Shown here one piece after another: positions 12,237-23,300 of a stretch of 64,000 bases of DNA. This stretch comes from Balanoglossus misakiensis (lineage: Eukaryota; Hemichordata). The position numbers and the translations under genes are program-made. The stretch spans positions 10,044,001 through 10,108,000 of the forward strand of contig CM082578.2 in the NCBI GenBank assembly GCA_040954595.2, read 5' to 3'. The notes beneath the pieces are model-generated. The model was not told the DNA's origin. It saw only the letters and a program-made list of their open reading frames with translations, and ran no database searches. Position 1 is the stretch's first letter. Each line of letters starts with the position of its first letter.

Positions 12237-13436
12237 ATGGATGGGTCAACTGCCCGTATACGTATACTGTTTTTTGTATTTGCTGTCCTTGTCCTCGTCC
12301 CAGCAGGCTTGACTTGCCCGGATGTCTGCAACTGCAGAGACGGTATCGTTGATTGTGGGGGACTTCAGCTGACACTTATCCCGGAGCTTATGCCGTCTAA
12401 CTCAACCGTGACGTCCGTCGTTCTATCGAACAATTCTATTTCGTCCGTTTCGGCGGATGATTTCGCCGGACTGGTCGAACTTGAGCATTTATATCTTGAC
12501 CGAAATGACATTGCTTCTCTTGACGGAGAGGCGTTCGAGACACTTACTGAACTAAAGACATTACATTTACAACACAATGAACTGCGCCTGCTCCCCAGTT
12601 CGATTTTTGAAAGCAACACTCAGCTGTCCCACGTGAACGTCGAGAATAACATGTTGACATATCTACCATCCTCGCTGTTTGTGCCTCTACAACCCTTTGA
12701 GAATTTAACGGTCCAGCTTTCTGGCAACCCCTGGATGTGTGACTGTCACATGACCAGTTACAGAGAATGGCTGGGGAGTCTGGACAACGCCACCTTCGAA
12801 TCGTTTGACCTTACTTGTCAGGGGCCCCAGCAACTAGCAGGAAGGACCCTGAGTGATGTGGCCGTGGAAGACCTGCAGTGTCCCGGACCGCAAGTCTTTT
12901 CGGACCTTTTCCAGTTGATCCGCGTGAACGAAGGCGGGGAGGCGCAGCTGCAGTGCGACTGGGAGGCCGACAAAATATCGTGGGTCTTGCCAGACAGGAC
13001 GGTTGTCACGCTGAGCAGCGACAGGGAGGACGTGACACTCGGGTACGGCGGGAAGGTGCTGAACATACACGGTGCGACAAGAGACCACGACGGAATATAC
13101 GCGTGCTTCGTGGAAGGCAGCGAAAGAAGAGACGCTTCGCTGCTCGGGGTCTCCGTAAATGCAAGTTCCCCGGAACCGAGCGAACCGAAGGTCATCATCC
13201 GGGAACTGTGCCGAAGTCACGAGACCAGCAGCTACGTCGGCGTGTTCTTGGGGGGCTTCATCCTGGCCGTGGCCATAGGCGCCTGCGCCTTCCCCCTGTA
13301 CACCTACTGTAGATCGCGCTACAGAAAGGGGATGGACTTTAATAGGTCAGAACTTTACGCCGACAGGCCTAGAGTTTATTACGAAAATAATGGTGTCCAG
13401 CTGCAAGATTTTCAAACAGGCGAACAGAAAATTTGA
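12237..13436 (+). CDS. LRR-Ig single-pass membrane receptor, complete uninterrupted coding region
   Basis: This 399-residue protein starts at the first in-frame ATG after a splice-acceptor-like site. Residues 1-25 are a signal peptide (hydrophobic ILFFVFAVLVLVPAG). An LRRNT cap uses Cys27, 31, 33 and 40. About four leucine-rich repeats span 58-160 (LxxLxLxxNxI/L spacing). An LRRCT cap begins NPWMCDC, with Cys168, 170, 194 and 215. A single Ig-like domain spans about 218-308, with Cys240, Trp250 and D-G-I-Y-A-C ending at Cys290. A transmembrane helix covers about 333-357, followed by a 40-residue tail containing a Y-Y-E-N-N tyrosine cluster. This is the layout of the LRRIG receptors (AMIGO, LINGO and LRRN-like), which mediate cell adhesion or recognition. 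Amphioxus is known for a large, often intronless set. The ligand and exact orthologue cannot be read from the sequence. It is convergent with the GPCR at 15226. Confidence 0.9.
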   Translation: MDGSTARIRILFFVFAVLVLVPAGLTCPDVCNCRDGIVDCGGLQLTLIPELMPSNSTVTSVVLSNNSISSVSADDFAGLVELEHLYLDRNDIASLDGEAFETLTELKTLHLQHNELRLLPSSIFESNTQLSHVNVENNMLTYLPSSLFVPLQPFENLTVQLSGNPWMCDCHMTSYREWLGSLDNATFESFDLTCQGPQQLAGRTLSDVAVEDLQCPGPQVFSDLFQLIRVNEGGEAQLQCDWEADKISWVLPDRTVVTLSSDREDVTLGYGGKVLNIHGATRDHDGIYACFVEGSERRDASLLGVSVNASSPEPSEPKVIIRELCRSHETSSYVGVFLGGFILAVAIGACAFPLYTYCRSRYRKGMDFNRSELYADRPRVYYENNGVQLQDFQTGEQKI

Positions 13437-13879
13437 AGCACCATCTGAAATCATTGTGATCACCAATAGTACGAGACAATCTTGGATATTCGAATTCACA
13501 TAAACATTTGACCTCCCCGTGAAAAATATTAAGATTGATTGAAATACCCAATAGTTATTTCATGTAGAGTATAATTAAGTCGTCCATATTTCATTTATAA
13601 TGCGGGGAAAAACCATGAAAAAGCGTCAAAAACACACCGCATTTAATTCTTATCAGTTATTTCCCAGCGGAATGGATTCCAAAAATCACACATATTTTAC
13701 ACTCCCCGATCAGATCGTTTTGTCAGTAGTTAGTTAGTTTGTTTGTTTAAATATATATTGTATAACGATAACAAAGTTTTAGATAATTTGAGAAGATATG
13801 TTACAGGTTTTCAGTGTCTTTTTCGTTGTTGGTAAATAGTCGGCTGTATTAAAACCGTGAAAGAGGAATTGTTTATGTA

Positions 13880-13885
13880 AATAAA
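13880..13885 (+). promoter_or_regulatory. Candidate poly(A) signal AATAAA for the LRR-Ig gene
   Basis: An AATAAA lies about 445 bases after the stop codon in AT-rich sequence. It is a canonical hexamer in a plausible place, but the cleavage site is not demonstrated. Confidence 0.45.
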
Positions 13886-14065
13886 ATACTTTTTCTGACA
13901 ATTGAAAGAATGAAATATAAACTCGAAACTCACAAGCCATACCTTCAAGCCTGGGAACTCAAAAGATCTTTGGTCATGCGGGCCACTAGGGAAAGAGATA
14001 ACTTGAATAGGATATTTTTAATAAATTTAACGATTCAAAATTTAGCCTTCGAATCACCTATATAT

Positions 14066-14134
14066 AGAGAGAGAGACTGAGAGAGAGAGTGACAGAGAGA
14101 CAGAGCCCAGAGTCAGAGAGATGAGAGAGAGAGG
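14066..14134. repeat. GA-rich low-complexity tract
   Basis: Interrupted GAGA repeats with ACAGA and CAGAG variants. It is non-coding and lies between the two convergent genes. Confidence 0.8.
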
Positions 14135-15225
14135 TTGTCATGGAAACGCACAGGCGATTGCATTCCAATTTGTGGTAGAGTTGCTGATAACGAGTTTCTT
14201 ATTGCTTATTACAAATACATAATGAAATGATTTGATAATGTTAACATGTGCCGTTAATAAGAAATGGTTGAAAGCGTGACCAAAAAGCCCCCCGGAAATA
14301 GCGATATGTTAGGCCATACCATCATTTCCCAATCGCCTATCCTGCTATTTCCCTTGGTATTCGAGAACGGATAAATTTACCGCGGTCATTCATTGCACAG
14401 CAGTCGCAAACAGCGTGTGCTTCTCTTCGAATGCCGAAGGACGATTGATTAATTGCATCTACTATAGGTCTTCTTGGAATAATCCATCAAATTGTCATTT
14501 TTTTGTCATTTCTTCCATTTCGAATTGTTGCCATCAGTAACATCCTGTTAAATCCGGCGTTTTTACCGATTCGGAAGCGCTTTACCTGAAGAAAACATAA
14601 TCAATCGAGTCGTGCATCAATGCTCCAGCAAAATGTCATTTTTTTTTTGCGAATCCATATAACATGTAGTATTAAAGGTCATTTGACAGAATAAAGGTAA
14701 CTTCATGATGGATTGAAAACTTGTCCACAAAAGACTGGTGGTAGTCGCTCCAAGATTTCCTGATCGGCTTACCGATCGTCTAACTCAAATATTCAATTAA
14801 CTCCACGAGAATACAGATACACCGTCAAATAAATCCATCATGTTTATGTCACTCTCAATCGGAACAGTCCAACGTTTTCATAAAACAGCTTATACGAATC
14901 AATATTGTATACAATGTCGGCTTAAAATAGTTCAACATCATCGAGTTTCCTTTTAAATTGAAATAAATTAAATTAAATGTTCATACATTGTGCGAGTTTG
15001 AATTTGCCTTCGTGGTGCGTACAACAATTTACATTTACATCGGATGTGCCTACTCGAACGCATAAGTTTGTGGATGTTCTGTTTTTGCACGGTGAATGAC
15101 AACTGCAACGCGAATGAAAATTCGATTAATATGTTCTTCGTTGCTTGAAGTACCGAGAGTGCAGGAGTCGGTCTCGGTTCGAGATAACCATATACAGTGG
15201 AGAATTTCCGCCGTCCGTATATGAG

Positions 15226-16359
15226 TTAACATTTCACCTGCGGCATAGCCGCGTCTGCATTCACCGCGCTTCCTGCGCCCCTCAGGGTGGAATGATTGGT
15301 TTGGATTCTCTGACCCCCAGCCACTGCCGCCTCGGAGGAGGCCTCATTGGATTGGTCGCCGATATGGACCCGCCGTTTCAGTATGAAGTGGCAGACGACG
15401 ACGTAGCCGTCCCTGAACTGTTTGTTCGTCACCCCGTAGATGATGGAGTCCACGGCCGTGCTGGCGTGCGCTATGATCCAGACAACGATGTGCACGTGCT
15501 GGGGGAGCCTGTCTTCGAAGTCGAGTAGGACGACGACGCCGTACGGCAGCCAGCACAGCGAGAACACGGCAAAGATGGCGAATATCATTTTCAACAACTG
15601 GATTTGTCTTTTGGGCATTTTCAACGGGCTGGGTGTTTGCGAAGAGGAATTCTCACGCTGGCCCGGTTCCTCCAGTCGGTGGGCCTGTATCTTCATGGCT
15701 TGCGACCGAACAAACGACAGAATGTTGATGTAGCAAACGATGATCACGGTGCCCGGAAACAAGACGCTCGTACTCACGAAAAACAGAATCCACCCATAAT
15801 TGGCGGAGCGGTCGTACGAACAGACCAGCGTTTTCATGTCATACCTATTGTCGCCCCAGTTCAGGAAATTCGGCAGGTCGATGAGGGCCGAGATTGTCCA
15901 TATGGCGACGGACATGATGACGGCCTTGGTACGCGAGAAAATACGTTGGTAGTATCTTCCTTTACAGATGTACACGTACCGGTTTACACTTATCGCCATG
16001 ATGCTCCAGAGGGAGGCGACGCACGCGGTGACACACACGAATGCAACGGCTTCGCAGAGAGCCGAGTTGACGCGGAAGAAGTGGTGCGTCTTAACGATGC
16101 CTATCACGTTGAAGGGAAGAATGAAGGCAGTCACGGCGAGGTCCGAGAGAGCGAGGTTAAAGATGAAGACATTCGACACGGTGCGCAGCTTCTTGATGAA
16201 GCTGATCACGACGAGAACCAACACGTTGCCTAAAGTTCCCACCACGATCAGCAGGCACTGTATCGTGGCATAGAACACGATGAAAGGGTGGTCCCTATCG
16301 TAGCCCGCCTCGTTAACTCCGCCATACACGTCAACTGAGCCATTGTAATTCGCCGTCAT
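15226..16359 (-). CDS. Class A GPCR, melatonin-receptor-like (paralogue A)
   Basis: This is a 377-residue seven-helix receptor in one coding exon. The start at 16359 is preferred because ACCATGA is a strong Kozak context and because it matches the start of the paralogue at 24944. An upstream ATG at 16404 would add 15 residues. Family marks are N45 in TM1 (GN), D73 in TM2, and Cys102 with Cys180 for the extracellular disulphide. There is an NRY triplet (126-128) in place of DRY, followed by VYIC as in melatonin receptors. Other marks are Trp154 in TM4, Pro202 in TM5 and CWLP (269-272) in TM6. In TM7 the NPxxY motif is D-S-I-I-Y (304-308), so the usual proline is absent. Two N-glycosylation-type sites could exist at the N-terminus (N-G-S). 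Ligand unknown; it probably signals through G proteins at the plasma membrane. It lies 1.8 kb from the LRR-Ig stop and is divergent from its paralogue. Confidence 0.9.
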   Translation of the reverse strand: MTANYNGSVDVYGGVNEAGYDRDHPFIVFYATIQCLLIVVGTLGNVLVLVVISFIKKLRTVSNVFIFNLALSDLAVTAFILPFNVIGIVKTHHFFRVNSALCEAVAFVCVTACVASLWSIMAISVNRYVYICKGRYYQRIFSRTKAVIMSVAIWTISALIDLPNFLNWGDNRYDMKTLVCSYDRSANYGWILFFVSTSVLFPGTVIIVCYINILSFVRSQAMKIQAHRLEEPGQRENSSSQTPSPLKMPKRQIQLLKMIFAIFAVFSLCWLPYGVVVLLDFEDRLPQHVHIVVWIIAHASTAVDSIIYGVTNKQFRDGYVVVCHFILKRRVHIGDQSNEASSEAAVAGGQRIQTNHSTLRGAGSAVNADAAMPQVKC

Positions 16360-19300
16360 GGTGATGAGGATGGTCGCATTACGTAGTATTATAGGCAACA
16401 ACATAAAGTGCCGCAGAAGTCTGTATGTCGGTGTGCATACCTCTGACCAAAAAGCAATGTCACATATATTTGATTCTGGCGCCACAGATTGGAAGGCGGT
16501 CGTCTTCCGAATGACCGGCTTTCACCAGGGCCGAATCACGCTCGACGTTCTAACTTCTCACCTGGAGAGCGAATGACGACCAACAGGAATCAGAAGATCC
16601 TATTTCAGGAGAGTTTCCTGACGAAAACGAGGCTGCACATATATTTATTCATAGCATACCTACCTACGTATAGGTATAGGCATTATCCCACATACGTCAC
16701 TTACTTCCAAGGCTTACCACTCCAGAACAGTTGTTTTCGATCCAAGACGTCAAAGAGTGACAGTTCATCTGGCGACTCGTGGACTTCGCTGCTGGACATG
16801 AGCTGAGCCAAGCACCATCTGAAAAGGGTAGGTGTTATCTTCGTCGAGGGGAACCCAAGATAATTTCCCCCGTGCATGAAACCGGGTCACACAAGGATAA
16901 TATCACGCACACACTGGCACTTACGCTCCTACTTTGGGATTTGCCGACTTTTTATTCGCTCGTATCGAGCAAAATTACCACTTCGCAGCAACAACAACCT
17001 GAGGTACCCAAGACAAAATATTGTGTCTGAGCGAAACCCTCTTATAAAAACACAGGCCTTCCAGTGCGTTTGGGGGGGGGGGGGGGTGCTATCTTAAACG
17101 TTCGTTCGATAAAAAAACTGAAAAACAGTACAATTGAGAAGAAACAATTCATTTAATATGTGACCGTGGCGCATGAGAATTCTTTCCCTTATTCATTCCT
17201 GGTTATCCCAAAATATTTCGGTGAAAGCAAACACCCCAAGAAAATGTTTTAAGGAGAACCCAAACGTAGTAACATATTTTGAGGGAAAACCCAATACACC
17301 TGGCGTGGCCGTTGTTGATGACTATTGCACCTTGGGTATTTTAAGGGAATATTTATTGCGTTTTTCGAAAATATCTTTTAGTCCGTGTTAAAGAGATGGG
17401 TACGTGTCTTGAATTTGTGAGCATGCATAATCGTCGAAATATTTAAGATGGTAGTTTGCTTATAAATGGATAATTTTGCCATAATTTTCTTTTGGGGCCT
17501 ATAGGTATTTGCCTAGAAATGAAACGATATGAAATGTTCCTTGATGAAAAAAAAAACGTGACAAACCATAAAATCCCCCGAAAGTGCCGCTAGGCCCGCG
17601 TGACACTGCTATCATTTTGATAAATTGCAGCCTGATTTCCTCATTGATAGAAAACGTTTTGAATTGTATTCTAAGAAGGGGTTTAGTTTGGTTTACGCTG
17701 TAATTTTTATAACGCGGTTTTTTAACTTCTTTCGCTGATGCAACAACTGATGAATATCAGGAACCTTGCTTAATAATTCATAAAATCATAAATAGTTTCT
17801 CCAGATGTAGTATGTAGATCGTTCCTTCACTTGTTTCAATTGATTTGGTCACAGCCTTGTCCGTCTTCTTTTGTCTGTTTTGTATTGTGATGTTTTGTTT
17901 TTGAAATTACGTACAAGACCTAACAGCCGGGAGATTGTATTTCTTTTTCCTTTCCCGGCTTCGGTCAGTTTACTGAATGTGATTTCCCCATATGTCGCAA
18001 TAATAAGGACTACACTCAAACTATTTTTTGACAGGTAGCGATTATACTCTGGTTGCCCTGCAATGACAGAAATGCATCACACTGACACGTGATTCCATAC
18101 ACAATGTACAAGGAAACTGTCATTGTTGTGCCTTTACAGTACTCACGGTAGGAGTAAATGGCATTCGAATTCTCAGCTGCGTGCGGTTGTAATTTTAAAC
18201 GTCGATCTTTAATGCACTATGTACGAAAGAACGAGAGTGTAACGCAAAATAACCATTTTCCACGCAAGTTCCTATTTCGCATAAAATTACTAAATTCAAA
18301 GAAAGCGACATCTACTGTTTAATGGTTGAATTCTACGATGCCCAAAATGGAAGTCTGGTGTTGATATCTTTAACTGCTACAGTGAACTCGAAGTTCATGT
18401 ACAAGGCGTTTTGAAAATATTGGAATCCCATGTTGTTTTCTAAGGCTCTCGACTACTCTGGCAAAAGTACATACATGGCCGCCTTGCAGTCAAATGGTTC
18501 GTATTGCAGAAAACAAATTAATACGCCTACATGTAACACAGTACATTGTCCTAGTGTCATGTTTAAATGAAATCATTTCAGGCATTTTCTCAGACTGGTA
18601 ATATTTCAAACACTGTCGATGCAAAGTTCAGATACTCAGCTTTCTGAAAATGTTCGGTTTGTATGGGTTCTCACGTGATTTAGATGTGCTACAACATTCA
18701 CCGACTTTTTATGAGACTGGCAGCATATGTTAGCCATCACTTCTAGGGGAAAAGGGGGTCAAATGGGAAGAGGTGTTTTGTTCAAAAGCGCAGAATTCGT
18801 CATAAATATCCCGGTTCAGTTCAATGTCCTTCGGCAAATAACAACACACACATGAATTATGTAAATATAGCTAGGAAGCTTGTTAATAGTAGCTCTCCGT
18901 GGCGACCATGCGTCTCACCACGAGACCGTATTAAGTCTGTACATTCGCAGTGCGCATGAAAAATTAATCCGTTGATTAGTACAACCATAGAGCCAGCCTC
19001 CAAGACGTTAATCTGTAATTTTGTCAGACTGAGTTAATCCTTCCTGTCAAACGAGATTAGTTTCGTTTCACATCATCCTGCCCACCAAATTCATAAACTA
19101 TGGACGTGATTTCATTCAAAATTGACGATTTCCCCCCAATAAGCTTATTACATGGAAAAGATCGCCACATGACTTCAAAGTCTGTGCTAGCAACCTCTTT
19201 CATGGCAATTCCGGTCCAATTTACCCCATCAATATTCGTCTGGTAATTTTTTATTATACGTGGACAATGATTTTCATATGAAAGGTTGTCATCACCATAT

Positions 19301-19569
19301 ACAATGTAAAACCATTTTTCTACATTTTTGAAGGTCTTCCACACAAATTGTTTGATTGAGATGATGGCGCGTTCACTTTGAGACAGGCTGAAAGTTTCAC
19401 CTAATTCCATATTACTTACAAGTTGCAGGCTATGCGAGTTTCTCCCTACGTCGTCAAATACAAAAAACCGAGTACTTTCCCATCATGCTCATGGTGCTGC
19501 TTTGCCGTTGTTTATATAATGAGTGTTACTTTAACATTACTTGGTTTGAACAACAACTTGCTTTGTCAC
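16360..19569. other. Left part of the region between the divergent GPCR paralogues
   Basis: Contains the presumed 5' flank of paralogue A, a G15 run at 17072-17086 and AT-rich unique sequence. One unassigned open frame at 19057-19410 is listed separately. Other short frames near 16358-17391 lack domains and are probably chance. Confidence 0.5.
19057..19410 (-). CDS. Unassigned 117-codon open frame
   Basis: The frame runs ATG to TAA with a balanced composition (several Trp, Lys, Glu, Asp) that looks more protein-like than its neighbours. It includes the segments KTFKNVEKWFYIVYGDD and VMWRSFPCNKLIGG. I recognise no family, signal peptide or membrane segment, and no clear splice site brackets it. 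It lies 160 bp from the solo LTR in the gap between the two GPCRs. It could be a small single-exon gene, a decayed exon or chance. I make no functional claim. Confidence 0.22.
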   Translation of the reverse strand: MELGETFSLSQSERAIISIKQFVWKTFKNVEKWFYIVYGDDNLSYENHCPRIIKNYQTNIDGVNWTGIAMKEVASTDFEVMWRSFPCNKLIGGKSSILNEITSIVYEFGGQDDVKRN

Positions 19570-20324
19570 TGTTACGTATAGGAGAAGTTTGCTGTTGTTT
19601 TGTGGCCAGGTGTGTTTTCGCTTACTTTTGTAATTTGAATATTTGCGTGACCAGGTGTGGTGCATTCATTATTTTCCCCATATAAAAAGCCCGCACGGTG
19701 TGTTGCGGCGTAGATAGTAATTTGGACTTGCCCGTGTGAGCTGTTCTGTTCCTCGCCGGCTTGGAAGATGTGCCTTATTTCCTGATACACTGGTCTCAGA
19801 CTGGAACCCGCGCCCAGAAACTGTGCTGTATTTCATGCTGTCCTGGTCTGGTAACCGCGCCCAGAAGCCGTGTTGTTTCATGCTGTCCTGGTCTGGAAAC
19901 CGCGCCCAGTAGTCGTGCTAACTCATGGGGAATTCGTCCGAAAGCCGTGCCGTCTACCGGGGAATTGTGCCAGAACGCTACTCGGACTGAACGTCGCTGT
20001 TGGGACTGCCGTGGTGCTGGTCGCGTTCGTCGTGCGCTACGAAGCTTGGACTTTAGTCTTTCATTTCCCACACCTGGTGGTCACATTTAAGGTAGTCATT
20101 TATTTTACTGTGTTTTTTTCTCAGTGTACAGTCATTTTATATTTACCAATGTTTAGTTGTAGTAATTAAAAGTTTCCATAAGCAAGGAAATAACGTGTGG
20201 TGTGCCTATTGTTGACCGTCTTTGTTGCGTACTGCGCTGGTTGGTTCACCAAAGCGAGCCATTCAGTAAATCTATTTCTGCTCACTGCCCTGTTCCGGAA
20301 CTGAACGGCCAGCGTGTCGTAACA
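19570..20324 (+). mobile_element. Solo LTR, copy 2 (longest)
   Basis: The 755-bp element starts TGTTACG and ends CGTAACA. The left flank ends TCAC and the right flank reads T-TCAC, so the 4-bp duplication is recognisable with one extra or changed base. TATAAAA is at 19681-19687. The internal repeat with the CGCGCCCAG core is present three times (about 19778-19917), against two in copy 1 and one in copy 3, which explains most of the length difference. It lies between the two GPCR paralogues. Confidence 0.85.
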
Positions 20325-23300
20325 TTCACTGCTTTAACATAAGTTGTAACTCTGAGCAAAATTAATTAAGTTATACTTGAGAACCGTCATTTATATCAAA
20401 GCTTCGTGGTTTACTTCGGTGGGTGGCGGTTAAAAGCTGGAAAACAGCGTAACGGTTTTAAGCAGATGTCGTTAATACCAACTTCCCGTTTGGACAGGAT
20501 GGTTCGGCGCCAGTGAAGAAACGCATGGTTCAGGCGATGGGGATAGTTTTTTAAATCTTTGGGAACATAGAAAACGGGCGATTCTCCTGTCAAGGAGAGT
20601 CTTTTTTTTATTCCTCAAGTATGATGTCATTCTGGTTGTACATCCCGTATGTTTTTCTATTGTTGCAAAAATAAATTGCCCACTATGGACTTTAAAGATG
20701 TATTGATATATTGTTATATCTATAGTGGCATTATAATTAATCTAGTAGCCAAACGTTTTCATTCTGAGAGATAACCTCTCTAAAAGTATTAATAATTTAA
20801 GCAGACATCGGAAATAGCGATTCCTTTTTAATTGAAAAAAATGTAGAAGATTACGAAATGTATATTCATTCGCTGTGATTTATGTGTTGCAAATTTAAAG
20901 ATGATTAATATTAATACATTTCAACCGAAAAGCGTTCATTTCTTTCAGTTTATAGCGATATTTCTACTTCTGTGAAAATGCCCGGGGCTTCTTTTCCAGG
21001 GAGAGTCGTTCCTTGTATTCAACGTCACGCGCTAGGCAGTCCATGCAATGTATATACATATGTAGTCCGTGTGAGTAAAAGTAACTGACTCAAAGCACAG
21101 TCCCTCTATTCCAGGGACTGTGCTCAAAGGTAAATTTTCGGAGGAATATTCAACACTCGACATTTGCAACACGTTTTTGAAACTATAGTCTCTGGGCATT
21201 TTGTTTGTATATCCGAGCTATGTAACACTCGGGCAACGTGGCATCGTTTTGGCATTATTGTCCAGCGCACAATCAACGTTGGGAAGACTAGACAGATGAG
21301 ATCTACGCTATGAAGTGAACAATATAGGGAGAGTTCCGCAGCCCGAGACGAGTAAGCGCAGATAAGACTCTCTCGGAGAGGGATGAGTGGGCAACTCCAT
21401 TGTAAAAGTGATTACAATAAGCACTGGCAGCAATTTGAAGTATACCCTTTAGCGAACGCATTCAGCGTGACCACTTACCATGATAGTCAGAATGATTTTC
21501 TCCCATTTTGGATAAGGGATAAATGTACATCTTGAGAGTCAGGTGCTCACTGTGGTGTACCCTCATTCATTCGTGCAAATTAAAACGTATCACGTATATG
21601 ATTTGGAAGGACGGGGAGATTGAAACGAAATAGTGCACGACATACCCGAAGGGTGTGCGCTGATAATGCACACACTTATGCTCGTACTTCCCGAGCACCT
21701 GCAGTATAAGCACAGGTAAATCGACCGAGGGTCTTCTTTTCACAGCTGTATGGTCTCCAGCAAGCATATTATCGATACGATGGCCATAACTGCCGAGCGG
21801 ATGTTAAAGTGCTTGTAAATTATGGTGGTGGGTATATACCTGCGTGAGAAATACTGTATGTCTTCCCGAACACTATCTGTCAATCGGTGTCAAATCTTTA
21901 ATATCGAAATTTAATTTGATTACAATATGGTTAGTAAAATGACTTATTACACTAGACAAAATTAAAGTGAGGTCAGATTTATCACACCTTAATGATATTA
22001 GAAAATAACTCATATTTTTTATAACCTACAAGTCGTGACAATCGATTACTGCAAAACGTAGAGACATTTATTAAACTAAATTGATTAACTGGAATGAATC
22101 GATGCGCCATGCGAAATGGAGAAGGTCAAGAAGATAACTTCAGATACATTAAAGTTCTGATCTGTCGATCAAAATTTTACCGAGAACAGTTTTTGCACGG
22201 AATATTGGTTTTTCTCGAGCGGTTATGGTTGCAACTATAATCATGAATTCTGCACAGGTCCGGATGTAATTTGAGTTTTGTGGAATGGGCTATATCCACA
22301 AGCTACTTCAGTGCTTGTCTATTCCTTGTGGTAATTCCGCCAAATCGTGATCGTGGAGTAATAATGATTCCAAACTTTCGGAACAGGAGCCGAATTACTT
22401 GTCTGTTCTCTCGGATTTCGCTTCTTCGCAATATAATCCGTGTACTTTCTCGCTCTTCATTTTTCATCTCAAAGTACAGGAAGGGGTCTTCGAAGCAAAT
22501 TTCATAATCACAAGGTCAACTTCGATGCCTACGTGACCGTGTGCTAATGCTGAACACTGACCGCGGGTGTCGATCGGAGGCGAAGAAAAACCAGCAAAGT
22601 GCCATTATATGTAAAATGTTTGTGCTATTAGCGCCATGGGTCAATACATCGAGCTGCGTATAGGTGCACAATACTTGTGTAAACTCGCTATGTGTGGCGT
22701 AAACATGAGTATACATACAAGGTTTTCCAATGACAACTATTACATGTATCTACAGGAGCCAGTCTTCAACCGGGTCTGCCCACAACATCGCAAGCAGTAT
22801 GAGATTTTTTTAATCAGTTTAAAACTTCCACTTCTATTACTGCTAGCGCTGTGAACTTGCCTCTTGTACGCCCGCAGAGAAGGCACTCACTTTAAGTGAA
22901 TTGAAATTGCTATCATACGAAAAGGAAAACACTCAATCGGGGTCTAGTTTGGTTAGACTGTAAATGTGCATATGGTATTTGTGTCTTTTCTCGAATGTCA
23001 GAGTTTCGTTTGAAGGGGTTTTCTTCATCAATACTATCCAAGAGAATATACAAAATTCTTTCCGAAATAGACAGACAGACAGGTTACCACACTCACATAG
23101 TTATTGCAACTAATTTGATGAAACTTCCTAGAGATATTGATTTTACAGAAAGACTGTATAGCATTTTCAGTTTCTCGTTAAAACATGTCATTTGAATAGT
23201 TAACGGACGTCTGTGACATCAATCCAGAGTAATCGGGAAAATGGTGAAAGCATACTACATATTTAAACAATCTCTCTGTACTGAGAGATATACACGCAGT

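Larger units (their letters stand above)
13437..15225. other. Intergenic space between convergent genes
   Basis: This holds the probable 3' UTR of the LRR-Ig gene (poly(A) signal at 13880), a GA-rich low-complexity tract at 14066-14134, a T run near 14640, and the 3' side of the minus-strand GPCR. I see no additional gene. Confidence 0.6.

Noticed and set aside
12834-13220. Two ~127-codon minus frames and a 144-codon plus frame inside the LRR-Ig gene
   Set aside because: Shadows in the GC-rich Ig-domain part of the coding exon.
15604-16233. 209-codon plus frame opposite GPCR paralogue A
   Set aside because: Antisense shadow of the receptor coding exon. The minus-strand reading has all class A marks.
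16360-16485. N-terminal extension of GPCR paralogue A to 16485
   Set aside because: The codon at 16485 is GTG, not ATG. The ATG at 16404 has a weak context, while the one at 16359 has ACCATG and matches the paralogue.
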